Shown here: positions 8,460 through 16,578 of the stretch, in pieces
Position numbering within the stretch: the stretch's first letter is position 1
How the letters are laid out: every line of letters begins with the position of its first letter
Assembly: GCF_900115705.1 (NCBI RefSeq)
Contig: NZ_FOXL01000002.1
Span: 744,001-808,000 of the forward strand
Direction: 5' to 3'
From: Frateuria terrea
GTDB taxonomy: Bacteria; Pseudomonadota; Gammaproteobacteria; Xanthomonadales; Rhodanobacteraceae
DNA: 64,000 nucleotides
Program-made: the position numbers and the translations under genes
The notes under the pieces: model-generated
What the model was told of the DNA's origin: nothing
The model's input: the letters and a program-made list of their open reading frames with translations, nothing else
The model's database searches: none

Positions 8460-10076
8460 TCATTTCCAGCCAGAGGTGATCGGATAGCGCCGTTCGCGGC
8501 CGAAAGCGCGGGTGGTCACACGCGGTCCCGGCGCGGCCTGGCGGCGCTTGAACTCGTTGCGCAGCACCAGCCGGGCGACCCGGCGCACGGTCTCGAGGTC
8601 GAAGCCGGCAGCGGCGATCTCGGCCTGCGACTGCTCGCCCTCGATGAAACGCTGCAGGATCGCGTCCAGCACGTCGTACGGCGGTAGCGAGTCCTGGTCC
8701 GTCTGGTTCTCGCGCAGCTCGGCCGAGGGCGGGCGGTCGATCACCGCGGGCGGAATGGCCGGGCCGGCCTCGTTGCGCCAGCGCGATAGCCGGTACACCA
8801 CCGTCTTGTAGACGTCCTTGAGCGGTGCGTAGGCGCCGCACATGTCGCCGTAGAGCGTGGCGTAGCCGACCGCCATCTCGCTCTTGTTGCCGGTGGCCAG
8901 CAACAGGTGGTTGTGCTTGTTGGAGAGGCCCATCAGCATGACGCCACGCGTGCGCGACTGCAGGTTTTCCTCGGTGGTGTCGGCACCCTTGCCCGCGAAC
9001 GCAGGCGCAAGCGCGGCGAGGAAACTCTGGCAGGTCGGCTCGATGTCGATCACGTGGTAGGCCACGCCCAGGCGTTCGGCCTGCTCGCGTGCGCCATCCA
9101 GCGAGAGCTTTGAGGTGTAGCGGGTGGGCAGCATCACGGCAGTGACGCGTTCGGCCCCGAGCGCATCGACCGCCAGCGCCAGCGTCAGCGCCGAGTCGAT
9201 GCCACCGGAGAGGCCCAGCAGCACGCCGGGGAAGCCGTTCTTGTCGATGTAGTCGCGGATGCCGCGGACAAGCGCGGCGTACAGGGTGGCTTCCGGACGC
9301 GTATCGGCCGCCACCGGCCAGTCGTCCGCCGCAAGCGTCCGGCTGGCCGGGTCGAAAGTGGCCCACAGCAGCGCGTCGACGAAGGCCGGCGCGCGTGCGG
9401 CGACCGACCCGTCGCCATTGACCAGCAGCGAGGCGCCGTCGTAGACGACCTCGTCCTGCCCGCCGACCAGGTTGAGATAGACGATGGCGCAACCGGTTTC
9501 CTTCGCCCGCGCGGTGAGCAACGCCTCGCGCGTGGCCTGTTTGGCATCGTCCCAGGGCGAGGCGTTGACGACCACGATCAGCTCGGCGCCAGCACGCGCG
9601 GCTTGCGCCGCCGGCTCGGGTTCCCAGATGTCCTCGCAGACCAGAAAGCCCACGCGCACGCCGTTGACCATGCCGGTGGCGGTCGCGTGGCCAGGACGGA
9701 AGTAGCGCTTGTCGTCGAACACGCCGTAGTTGGGCAGCGCCTGCTTGTGCGCGACGCATTCGATGCGGCCCTCGCGCAGCAACGCGGCGGCGTTGTAGAC
9801 CTCGCCCTCGCTGTGCGGGAAGCCCACCAGCGCGGAGAGGCCGTCGGTGCCTTGTGCCAGCGCGGCGATCGCCTCGTTGCAGGCTTCAAGGAAACTCGGG
9901 CGGACCAGCAGGTCCTCGGGCGGATAGCCGCTGATCGCCAGTTCCGGGAACACCGCCAAGTCGGCGCCACCGGCGTGCGCCCGGGTCATCAGTTCGCGGA
10001 TCTTCGTGGTGTTGGCGGCGACGGCGCCTACGGGAAAGTCGAACTGGGCCAGGGCGAGGCGGAGTTGGGCGCTCAT
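8460..10076 (-). CDS. nadE: Glutamine-dependent NAD+ synthetase
   Basis: A 538-aa two-domain enzyme that makes NAD+ from deamido-NAD+ (nicotinate adenine dinucleotide), ATP and glutamine. The N-terminal nitrilase-like amidase domain carries the Glu-Lys-Cys set: VFPELAISGYPPEDL, HKQALPNYGVFDDKRYF and VGFLVCEDIWEP. The C-terminal synthetase domain has the PP-loop LLGLSGGIDSALTLALA and the later NQTDQDSLPPYDVLDAIL region. The length matches the bacterial glutamine-dependent type. A TATCAT -10-like element lies on the minus strand (10104-10109), 28 bases before the ATG. It lies downstream of sucD but is separated from it by a terminator, so it is probably transcribed independently. Confidence 0.96.
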   Translation of the reverse strand: MSAQLRLALAQFDFPVGAVAANTTKIRELMTRAHAGGADLAVFPELAISGYPPEDLLVRPSFLEACNEAIAALAQGTDGLSALVGFPHSEGEVYNAAALLREGRIECVAHKQALPNYGVFDDKRYFRPGHATATGMVNGVRVGFLVCEDIWEPEPAAQAARAGAELIVVVNASPWDDAKQATREALLTARAKETGCAIVYLNLVGGQDEVVYDGASLLVNGDGSVAARAPAFVDALLWATFDPASRTLAADDWPVAADTRPEATLYAALVRGIRDYIDKNGFPGVLLGLSGGIDSALTLALAVDALGAERVTAVMLPTRYTSKLSLDGAREQAERLGVAYHVIDIEPTCQSFLAALAPAFAGKGADTTEENLQSRTRGVMLMGLSNKHNHLLLATGNKSEMAVGYATLYGDMCGAYAPLKDVYKTVVYRLSRWRNEAGPAIPPAVIDRPPSAELRENQTDQDSLPPYDVLDAILQRFIEGEQSQAEIAAAGFDLETVRRVARLVLRNEFKRRQAAPGPRVTTRAFGRERRYPITSGWK

Positions 10077-10147
10077 GGGCGAAAGGGGCGTTGGGGGACC
10101 GCCATGATAGTGGGGGCGGGTATTCGGAGAGCCAAACGCGCTTAAGC

Positions 10148-10170
10148 TCCCTCCCCTCCGGGGAGAGGGG
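10148..10170. repeat. GC-rich intergenic palindrome (CTCCCC...GGGGAG type)
   Basis: A short inverted repeat of the same type as those at 14.2, 25.8, 35.4 and 50.6 kb. It sits between nadE and the sucD terminator. Confidence 0.5.
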
Positions 10171-10175
10171 CAAAG

Positions 10176-10204
10176 AAAAAGGCCACGCTTGTGCGTGGCC
10201 TTTT
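10176..10204 (-). terminator. Intrinsic terminator of sucCD
   Basis: The 8-bp stem GGCCACGC/GCGTGGCC with a TTGT loop has A residues on the left and a T run on the right. On the minus strand it follows sucD by about 25 bases. Confidence 0.9.
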
Positions 10205-10229
10205 GTCGTGCGCAGATACCGCCCGCGCC

Positions 10230-11102
10230 TTACTTCATCAGCTTTGCCAGCGTCTTGCCCAGGTCGGCCGGCGACTTGACCGTCGTTACGCCCGCCTTTT
10301 CCAGCGCCGCGAACTTCGCCGCCGCCGTGCCCTTGCCGCCGGAGATGATCGCGCCGGCATGGCCCATGCGCTTGCCGGCCGGGGCCGAGGCGCCGGCGAT
10401 GAAGGACACCACCGGTTTGGTCACGTACTCGCCGATGAACTCGGCCGCGTCTTCCTCGGCACTGCCGCCGATCTCGCCGACCATGATGATGCCCTCGGTC
10501 TGCGGGTCGTCCTGAAACAGCTTCAGGCAGTCGATGAAGTTCAGGCCGTTGATCGGGTCGCCGCCGATGCCGATGCAGGTGGACTGGCCCAAACCCTCGT
10601 TGGTGGTCTGGAACACCGCTTCATAGGTCAGCGTGCCGGAGCGCGACACGATGCCGACCTTGCCCGGCTTGTGGATGTGGCCCGGCATGATGCCGATCTT
10701 GCACTCGCCCGGGGTGATGATGCCGGGGCAGTTCGGACCGATCAGCACGGTCTCCGGATGCTGGGCGAGCACGTTCTTCACGCGCAGCATGTCCAGAACC
10801 GGAATGCCTTCGGTAATGGCCACGATCACGCGGATGCCCGCGTCGATCGCTTCGAGGATCGAGTCGGCCGCGAACGGCGGCGGCACGAAGATCACCGAGG
10901 CGTCGGCGCCGGTCTCGGCCACGGCCTCGTCCATCGAGTTGAAGACCGGCAGTCCGATGTGCTCGGAACCGCCCTTGCCGGGGGTCACGCCACCGACGAC
11001 CTTGGTGCCGTAATCGATCGCCTGCTCGGCGTGGAAGGTGCCCTGCTGGCCGGTGAAGCCCTGCACCAGCACCTTGGTATTCTTGTTGACCAGAACGCTC
11101 AT
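10230..11102 (-). CDS. sucD: Succinyl-CoA synthetase, alpha subunit
   Basis: A 290-aa alpha subunit of the TCA-cycle enzyme that interconverts succinyl-CoA and succinate with formation of ATP or GTP. The N-terminal CoA-binding Rossmann domain ([19 protein letters not shown]) is followed by the ligase domain. The phosphorylated histidine lies in [32 protein letters not shown] is also diagnostic. It is the distal gene of the sucC-sucD operon; 13 bases separate it from sucC. Confidence 0.97.
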   Translation of the reverse strand: MSVLVNKNTKVLVQGFTGQQGTFHAEQAIDYGTKVVGGVTPGKGGSEHIGLPVFNSMDEAVAETGADASVIFVPPPFAADSILEAIDAGIRVIVAITEGIPVLDMLRVKNVLAQHPETVLIGPNCPGIITPGECKIGIMPGHIHKPGKVGIVSRSGTLTYEAVFQTTNEGLGQSTCIGIGGDPINGLNFIDCLKLFQDDPQTEGIIMVGEIGGSAEEDAAEFIGEYVTKPVVSFIAGASAPAGKRMGHAGAIISGGKGTAAAKFAALEKAGVTTVKSPADLGKTLAKLMK

Positions 11103-11115
11103 GCTTTCTCGCTCC

Positions 11116-12276
11116 TCACTTCGCGGCGGCCACGGCTTTCTGCGCCGCGTCGTTGAGATCGTCGGCCGGCGTGATCGCCAGGCCGGAGTTGGCCAGCAGT
11201 TCGCGGCCCTTCTCCACGTTGGTGCCCTGCAGGCGCACGACCACCGGAATGGTCAGGCCCACTTCCTTCACCGCGGCGATGATGCCCTCGGCGATCAGGT
11301 CGCAGCGCACGATCCCGCCGAAGATGTTGACCAGGATGGCCTTCACCTTGTCGGAGGAGAGGATCAGCTTGAACGCCTCGGTCACGCGCTCCTTGGTGGC
11401 GCCACCGCCGACGTCGAGGAAGTTGGCCGGCTCGCCGCCCGCCAGCTTGATCACGTCCATGGTGGCCATGGCCAGGCCCGCGCCGTTGACCATGCAGCCG
11501 ATCGAGCCGTCCATGGTCACGTAGTTGAGGTTGTGCTGCACGGCGGCCGCTTCGGCGGCGTCTTCCTGGCTCAGGTCGCGCATGGCGACGAGCTCGGGAT
11601 GACGGAAATCCGCGTTGTCGTCGGAATTGACCTTGCCGTCGAGCGCGGCCAGGTTGCCGTCCTCGAGGATCGCCAACGGGTTGAGCTCAACCAGCGACAG
11701 GTCCTTCTCGTTGAACAGCTTGTACAGGCCCAGCATGATCTTGGTCAGCTGGTTGACCTGCTTGGCGTTCAAGTCCATCGCGAAGCCGAGGTTGCGGCAC
11801 TGGTAGGGCTGCAACCCCTCCACGAAATCAACGACGATCGTGTGGATGTCCTCGGGCGTGTCGCGGGCGACCTGCTCGATGTCCACGCCGCCGTGCTTGG
11901 AGGCGATGAAGGAGATCGCCTTGGAGTCGCGGTCCACCAGCACCGAGAGATAAAGCTCCTTGGCGATATTGGTGGCGTCGGTCACCAGCACCAGGTTGAC
12001 CGGCAGCGCGCGGCCGGCGGACTGGTAGGTCGCCATGTTGGTGCCCAGCATGCCTTTGGCGGCAGCGCGCACGTCGTCGAGGCTCTTGCAGAACTTCACG
12101 CCACCGGCCTTGCCGCGGCCGCCTGCGTGGATCTGCGCCTTGACCATCCACTGCGAGCCGCCCAGCGCCTTGGCGGCATCGACGGCGGCGTCGGGGGAAT
12201 TGGCAACCTTGCCCGGCGGTACGGCAATGCCGTACTGCGCGAACAGCTCTTTGGCCTGGTACTCGTGGAAATTCAT
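11116..12276 (-). CDS. sucC: Succinyl-CoA synthetase, beta subunit
   Basis: A 386-aa beta subunit of succinyl-CoA synthetase with an N-terminal ATP-grasp domain ([17 protein letters not shown], then [18 protein letters not shown]) and a C-terminal ligase domain ([30 protein letters not shown]). The ATG at 12276 is preceded by GAGGTATAGGA. It forms a dimeric unit with SucD. About 290 bases separate it from the divergent pilS gene, so the sucCD promoter should lie there. I see no clear hexamers for it. Confidence 0.97.
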   Translation of the reverse strand: MNFHEYQAKELFAQYGIAVPPGKVANSPDAAVDAAKALGGSQWMVKAQIHAGGRGKAGGVKFCKSLDDVRAAAKGMLGTNMATYQSAGRALPVNLVLVTDATNIAKELYLSVLVDRDSKAISFIASKHGGVDIEQVARDTPEDIHTIVVDFVEGLQPYQCRNLGFAMDLNAKQVNQLTKIMLGLYKLFNEKDLSLVELNPLAILEDGNLAALDGKVNSDDNADFRHPELVAMRDLSQEDAAEAAAVQHNLNYVTMDGSIGCMVNGAGLAMATMDVIKLAGGEPANFLDVGGGATKERVTEAFKLILSSDKVKAILVNIFGGIVRCDLIAEGIIAAVKEVGLTIPVVVRLQGTNVEKGRELLANSGLAITPADDLNDAAQKAVAAAK

Positions 12277-12528
12277 TCCTATACCTCGAGCGAACGAAAG
12301 GAAAACGTATCGGGCCGCACGCGCGCTTGACGCAGCGTGGGCGCGGGAGAGGGGCGGACGGCGGCTTTCGGCACGCTGCCGGCGTGCAATGCGCGCTGCC
12401 CTGGAGTCAACCGGGCACGAATCGCGCAATACGGCCGGGCATTTTCGCGCAAAGGCGGCCGTGATGGAAAGTGCCGGCCGGCGGCCCGCTCCGTGCGCCC
12501 CGCCGCTGGCGGCGCGCGCCGGCCTGTC

Positions 12529-12534
12529 TATACT
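12529..12534 (+). promoter_or_regulatory. -10-like element upstream of pilS
   Basis: TATACT lies 30 bases before the proposed GTG start of pilS, in the gap divergent from sucC. A matching -35 is not evident. Confidence 0.35.
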
Positions 12535-12563
12535 CCGACGAACGCCGCGCCGAAGCCGTCAAC

Positions 12564-14204
12564 GTGCCCTCCACGATACCCACCGCCGAACCGCCCGTTT
12601 TCCAGCCCGCGCGCCCCGCCGCGCTGGCAATCCGTCACGAACTGTTCTTCCTCAACTACTTCCGGCTGGCGCAGGCGCTGGTCTACGCCGGCCTGGCGCT
12701 CAGCTCGCCGAGGCTGACCTGGCCGACCGTCGAGCAGCCGGTACTGGCCTACGTGGTGATCGGGGTCTACCTGCTGTTCGCCATCGGCATGCTGATGCAG
12801 ACGCGCAATGCCATGGCGAACGCGCGGCTGGTGGTTTCCGGCGCACTGGTAGTGGACATCCTGGTGGCGGTGCTGGCGGCCTGGCTGATCCACGAGGCGC
12901 GCATCGGCATCGCCATGATGCTGGCGGTCAACCTGTGCGCCGGCGCGCTGGTGCTGCCGCTGCGGCTGTCGTGCTTCTTCGCCGCACTGGCCACGCTGGG
13001 CATGCTTGGCCACACAATGATTGCGCGGACGCCCGGCGACGGCGACCTGCTCGAGTCCGGGCTGCTCGGCCTGGCCTACTTCGCCAGCACCACCCTGTGC
13101 CACGTGCTCGGCCGCCAGTTGCGCGCCAGCGAAGCGCTGGCCGAACAGCGCAGCCTTGACCTGGCCAACCTCAGCCAGGTCAACGAGCTGATCATCCGGC
13201 GCATGAAGACCGGCGTGCTGCTGGTGGACGACGCCAACCGCATCCACCAGTTGAACGAGTCCGCCTGGATGCTGCTGGGCAACCCGCCGGCCGACCAGCG
13301 CGACCTGGGCAAGCTGGCACCGGAGCTCTCGCGGCGCCTGTACCACTGGATGACCTCGGGCAAGCTGGACGAGACCGCCACCCAGCTGGCCGATGGCGTG
13401 CCGGAAGTGGTGCCGCGTTTCACCCGCCTGGCGCCGAACGACGATTCGCACGTGCTGATCTTCCTGGACGACACCTCGTTGCTTTCACGGCGGGCGGAGG
13501 AACTCACGCTCAGTTCGCTGGGTCGGCTCTCGGCGTCGATCGCGCACGAGATCCGCAATCCGCTGGCGGCGATCCGCTACTCGGCGCAGCTGCTGGCCGA
13601 GTCGCGCGAGCTCAATCCGGGCGACGCGCGCATGGTGGAAATCATCAACAACCACTGCGTCCGGCTCAACGAGATCATCGAGAACATCCTGCAGCTGTCG
13701 CGGCGCGAGCGCTCGCGCCCGGAAACACTCGACCTGGGCCGCTGGGCCAACGGCTTCGTCGACGAGTACAAGCAGGGCAACGACATCGGCGAGGATTCGC
13801 TGCGGGTGATCACCGGCAACGCCGCCGTGGCGGCGGTAGCCGACCCGCAGCAGCTGCAACAGGTGGTTTGGAACCTTGTGCAGAACGCGCTTCGCTACGG
13901 CCGCATGCCGGGCGAGCCGGCGCGGGTGATGGTGGTGGTGCGCGGCGGAGAGCACGGCGTGCCGATCCTGGAAGTGATCGACCGCGGCCCCGGCATCGCG
14001 CCCAAGGTGGCCGCGCAGATCTTCGAGCCGTTCTACACCACGCACGAATACGGCACCGGCCTGGGCCTCTACCTGGCGCGGCAGATGAGCGAGGCGAACC
14101 AGGCCTCGCTGGAATACGTGCGCGTGGCCGGCGGCGGCAGCTGCTTCCGGCTGACCCTCACGCCGCCGGCGCGGCACGCCGCGGACGGCGGCGAAGCGGG
14201 CTGA
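12564..14204 (+). CDS. pilS: Sensor histidine kinase PilS of type IV pilus regulation
   Basis: A 546-aa membrane sensor kinase. The N-terminal region holds about six hydrophobic segments (NYFRLAQALVYAGLALSS through LESGLLGLAYFASTTL). A PAS-like linker (MKTGVLLVDDANRIHQLNESAW) precedes the HisKA box SASIAHEIRNPLAAIRYSAQL with the phospho-acceptor His. The HATPase motifs are NLVQNALRYG, DRGPGIAP and GTGLGLYLARQM. PilS controls PilR and through it sigma-54-dependent pilin transcription. GTG at 12564 is the likely start because homology begins there; the Shine-Dalgarno is weak, so the exact start is uncertain. pilR lies 302 bases downstream. Confidence 0.9.
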   Translation: MPSTIPTAEPPVFQPARPAALAIRHELFFLNYFRLAQALVYAGLALSSPRLTWPTVEQPVLAYVVIGVYLLFAIGMLMQTRNAMANARLVVSGALVVDILVAVLAAWLIHEARIGIAMMLAVNLCAGALVLPLRLSCFFAALATLGMLGHTMIARTPGDGDLLESGLLGLAYFASTTLCHVLGRQLRASEALAEQRSLDLANLSQVNELIIRRMKTGVLLVDDANRIHQLNESAWMLLGNPPADQRDLGKLAPELSRRLYHWMTSGKLDETATQLADGVPEVVPRFTRLAPNDDSHVLIFLDDTSLLSRRAEELTLSSLGRLSASIAHEIRNPLAAIRYSAQLLAESRELNPGDARMVEIINNHCVRLNEIIENILQLSRRERSRPETLDLGRWANGFVDEYKQGNDIGEDSLRVITGNAAVAAVADPQQLQQVVWNLVQNALRYGRMPGEPARVMVVVRGGEHGVPILEVIDRGPGIAPKVAAQIFEPFYTTHEYGTGLGLYLARQMSEANQASLEYVRVAGGGSCFRLTLTPPARHAADGGEAG

Positions 14205-14506
14205 CGCCTAGCTCCTCTCTCGTGTCGGGGAGAGGGACTGGGGTGAGAGGCAGGGCTTGCCGGGAATCTTTTCTGCCACGTTGTTGCGCGCCGAAAGAAC
14301 AAACCTCCCTCACCCAACCCTCTCACCGGCGGACCAGCCAGAGCGGTAGGTCAAGGCCAGCCACGCTCCTCCCCGCGGCACTTTCGCCGAAGAGAAGAGG
14401 GCGCAGAGCGTGAAGCCCTCCCTCACGCGCCTTGTTGCCCCGGACCAGAGCACAGAACAGCCAAACTGCTATACCCTTCGACCGTTAACCGCTGACGAAG
14501 AGAACC
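14205..14506. other. pilS-pilR intergenic region with GC-rich repeats and a pilR -10 candidate
   Basis: No gene is visible in this 302-base gap. It contains degenerate copies of the CTCTCCC/GGGAGAGGG palindrome family (about 14206-14260 and 14304-14335). TATACC (14470-14475), 32 bases before the pilR ATG, could be a -10 giving pilR its own transcript. Confidence 0.5.
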
Positions 14507-15934
14507 ATGTCCGCACAGAGCGTCCTGGTCATTGACGACGAACGCGACATCCGCGAGCTGCTCACTATCACGCTCGGTCGCATGGACCTGCAGGTGGAAG
14601 CGGTAGGCACCGTGGCAGAGGCCCGCCGGGCGCTGGGCGAACGCAGCTACGACCTGTGTTTCACCGACATGCGCCTGCCCGACGGCACCGGCCACGAGGT
14701 GATCGAACTGATCGCCGCGACCCATCCGGACATGCCGGTGGCGATGATCACCGCCTACGGCAACGTCGACGCCGCAGTGAACGCGCTCAAGGCCGGCGCC
14801 TTCGACTTCGTCTCCAAGCCGGTCGACATCCAGATGCTGCGCCGGCTGGTGCGTACCGCACTGCAGCTGGCCGAGGAGCGCAAGACCGGCGGTGGCACCG
14901 CTGCCGCCACCGGGGCGGCGGGCCGGCTGGTCGGCGACTCGCCCGCGATGCAGCAGGTGCGGGGCACGATCACCAAGCTCGCGCGCAACCAGGCGCCGGT
15001 GTACATCGCCGGCGAATCGGGCGTGGGCAAGGAGCTGGTGGCGCGGTTGATCCACGAGCAGGGGCCGCGCGCGAGCGGGCCGTTCGTGCCGGTCAACTGC
15101 GGAGCGATTCCCTCCGAGCTGATGGAGAGCGAGTTCTTCGGCCACAAGAAGGGCAGCTTCACCGGTGCCGGCGCCGACAAGGAAGGCCTGTTCCAGGCCG
15201 CGCACGGCGGCACGCTGTTCCTGGACGAGGTGGCGGAGCTGCCACTGCACATGCAGGTGAAGCTGCTGCGCGCGATCCAGGAAAAGGCCGTGCGCCCGAT
15301 CGGCGCGCGCGAGGAGGTGCCGGTGGACGTGCGCATCCTCTCCGCTACGCACAAGGATCTTGGCCGGCTGGTCGAGCAGGGCCAGTTCCGCCAGGACCTG
15401 TTCTACCGCATCAACGTGATCGAGCTGCGCGTGCCGCCGCTACGCGAGCGCCGCGGGGACGTACCGCAGCTTGCCGGCTTCATCCTGCGCTCGTTGGCCG
15501 CCAAGAGCGGCGGCGTTCCCGGCCGGCTTCGTCCCGATGCCCAGCAGGCGCTGGAGGAATACGACTTCCCCGGCAACGTGCGCGAACTGGAGAACATCCT
15601 CGAACGTGCGATGGCGATGTGCGACGGCGACACCATCGGCGCACCCGACCTGATGCTGCCGCAGCGCCCGCTGCGGCAGGCCGAGCCGGTCAACGCCGCC
15701 CATGCCGCCATGCACGCGCCCCAGCCGGGTGCGCCGGTGGCCGCACAGCCAACGGTGCCGCACGCCGGCCCGGGCAGCGGCGTTCCGCTGGACGACTACA
15801 TCAGCAACCTCGAGCGCACCGCGATCATCAAGGCGCTCGAGGAATCGAGGTACAACAAGACCGCGGCCGCGAAGAAGCTCGGCATCACCTTCCGCGCGCT
15901 GCGCTACAAGCTCAAGAAGCTCGGCATCGACTGA
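14507..15934 (+). CDS. pilR: Sigma-54-dependent response regulator PilR
   Basis: A 475-aa NtrC-family regulator. The receiver domain has the phosphorylation site Asp54 (FTDMRLPDG) and SKPVD. The AAA+ domain has Walker A GESGVGKE, the sigma-54-contacting loop GSFTGA (normally GAFTGA) and Walker B GGTLFLDEV. A linker rich in Ala, Pro and His is followed by a Fis-type HTH (YNKTAAAKKLGITFRALRYKLKKLGID). PilR activates pilin transcription with RNA polymerase containing sigma-54, after phosphorylation by PilS. Ser in place of Ala in the GAFTGA loop is found in other activators and should be functional. The heme oxygenase gene begins 50 bases downstream. Confidence 0.94.
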   Translation: MSAQSVLVIDDERDIRELLTITLGRMDLQVEAVGTVAEARRALGERSYDLCFTDMRLPDGTGHEVIELIAATHPDMPVAMITAYGNVDAAVNALKAGAFDFVSKPVDIQMLRRLVRTALQLAEERKTGGGTAAATGAAGRLVGDSPAMQQVRGTITKLARNQAPVYIAGESGVGKELVARLIHEQGPRASGPFVPVNCGAIPSELMESEFFGHKKGSFTGAGADKEGLFQAAHGGTLFLDEVAELPLHMQVKLLRAIQEKAVRPIGAREEVPVDVRILSATHKDLGRLVEQGQFRQDLFYRINVIELRVPPLRERRGDVPQLAGFILRSLAAKSGGVPGRLRPDAQQALEEYDFPGNVRELENILERAMAMCDGDTIGAPDLMLPQRPLRQAEPVNAAHAAMHAPQPGAPVAAQPTVPHAGPGSGVPLDDYISNLERTAIIKALEESRYNKTAAAKKLGITFRALRYKLKKLGID

Positions 15935-15984
15935 GCCGGGCGCTGTTGAACGGCTCCGGCCGCTATTTTTGTCAGGGCCGAGCC

Positions 15985-16578
15985 ATGCACGATCCCCGGG
16001 ACGCCGCCCGCAGCCACCTGCGGGCGCATACGTCGGACATCCACGCACGCCTGGAGACCCTTCCGGTCTTCGAGCCGATCCTTGCCCGGCGCGCCGGCTG
16101 GGGTGATTACCGCCGGCTGCTGGGCGCGTATCACGACTTCTACACATCGGCTTGGCAGAATCTTGAGGTTGGCTATCGGGAGCTGGCGCGTGTCGGGCCG
16201 GGCGTCCCGCCACGGCAGCCGCTCGCCCTGCTGGATGAGGATCTGCGGTCGGTCGGTGCGCGGGCGCGAAGCGTACGTCCGGGCGCGGGGGCGAGCGCCA
16301 CGCCGGCGCAAGCCGTCGGATGGGTGTGGGTCGCCGAGGGTTCCGCGCTTGGCGGTGTCGTCATCGACCGGGCGCTGGACAGCCTGTTCGGTGCACGCCG
16401 GGAAGGGCGCCGGTTTTTCGAGCCTGTGTCCACTAGTGGGCTGAGGTGGCGTGCGGTATGCGCCAGCATTGAAATTTTGGGAAACACTAAAGAAGCACTC
16501 GGCAGCATGACCGAAGGGGCGCGGGACGCCTTCGGATGCATCGAGCGCAGCCTTTTGAACGCCAAAGATGACGCCTGA
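15985..16578 (+). CDS. bphO: Biliverdin-producing heme oxygenase
   Basis: A 197-aa bacterial heme oxygenase. It opens heme to biliverdin IX-alpha, iron and CO and so supplies the chromophore of the bacteriophytochrome that follows. The proximal heme histidine lies in the N-terminal RAHTSDIHARLETLP block. The distal-helix region is VGWVWVAEGSALGGVVIDRAL. AGGG is found about 8 bases before the ATG at 15985. The 3' end overlaps the phytochrome gene by 11 bases, so the two are translationally coupled, the usual bphO-bphP arrangement. Confidence 0.9.
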   Translation: MHDPRDAARSHLRAHTSDIHARLETLPVFEPILARRAGWGDYRRLLGAYHDFYTSAWQNLEVGYRELARVGPGVPPRQPLALLDEDLRSVGARARSVRPGAGASATPAQAVGWVWVAEGSALGGVVIDRALDSLFGARREGRRFFEPVSTSGLRWRAVCASIEILGNTKEALGSMTEGARDAFGCIERSLLNAKDDA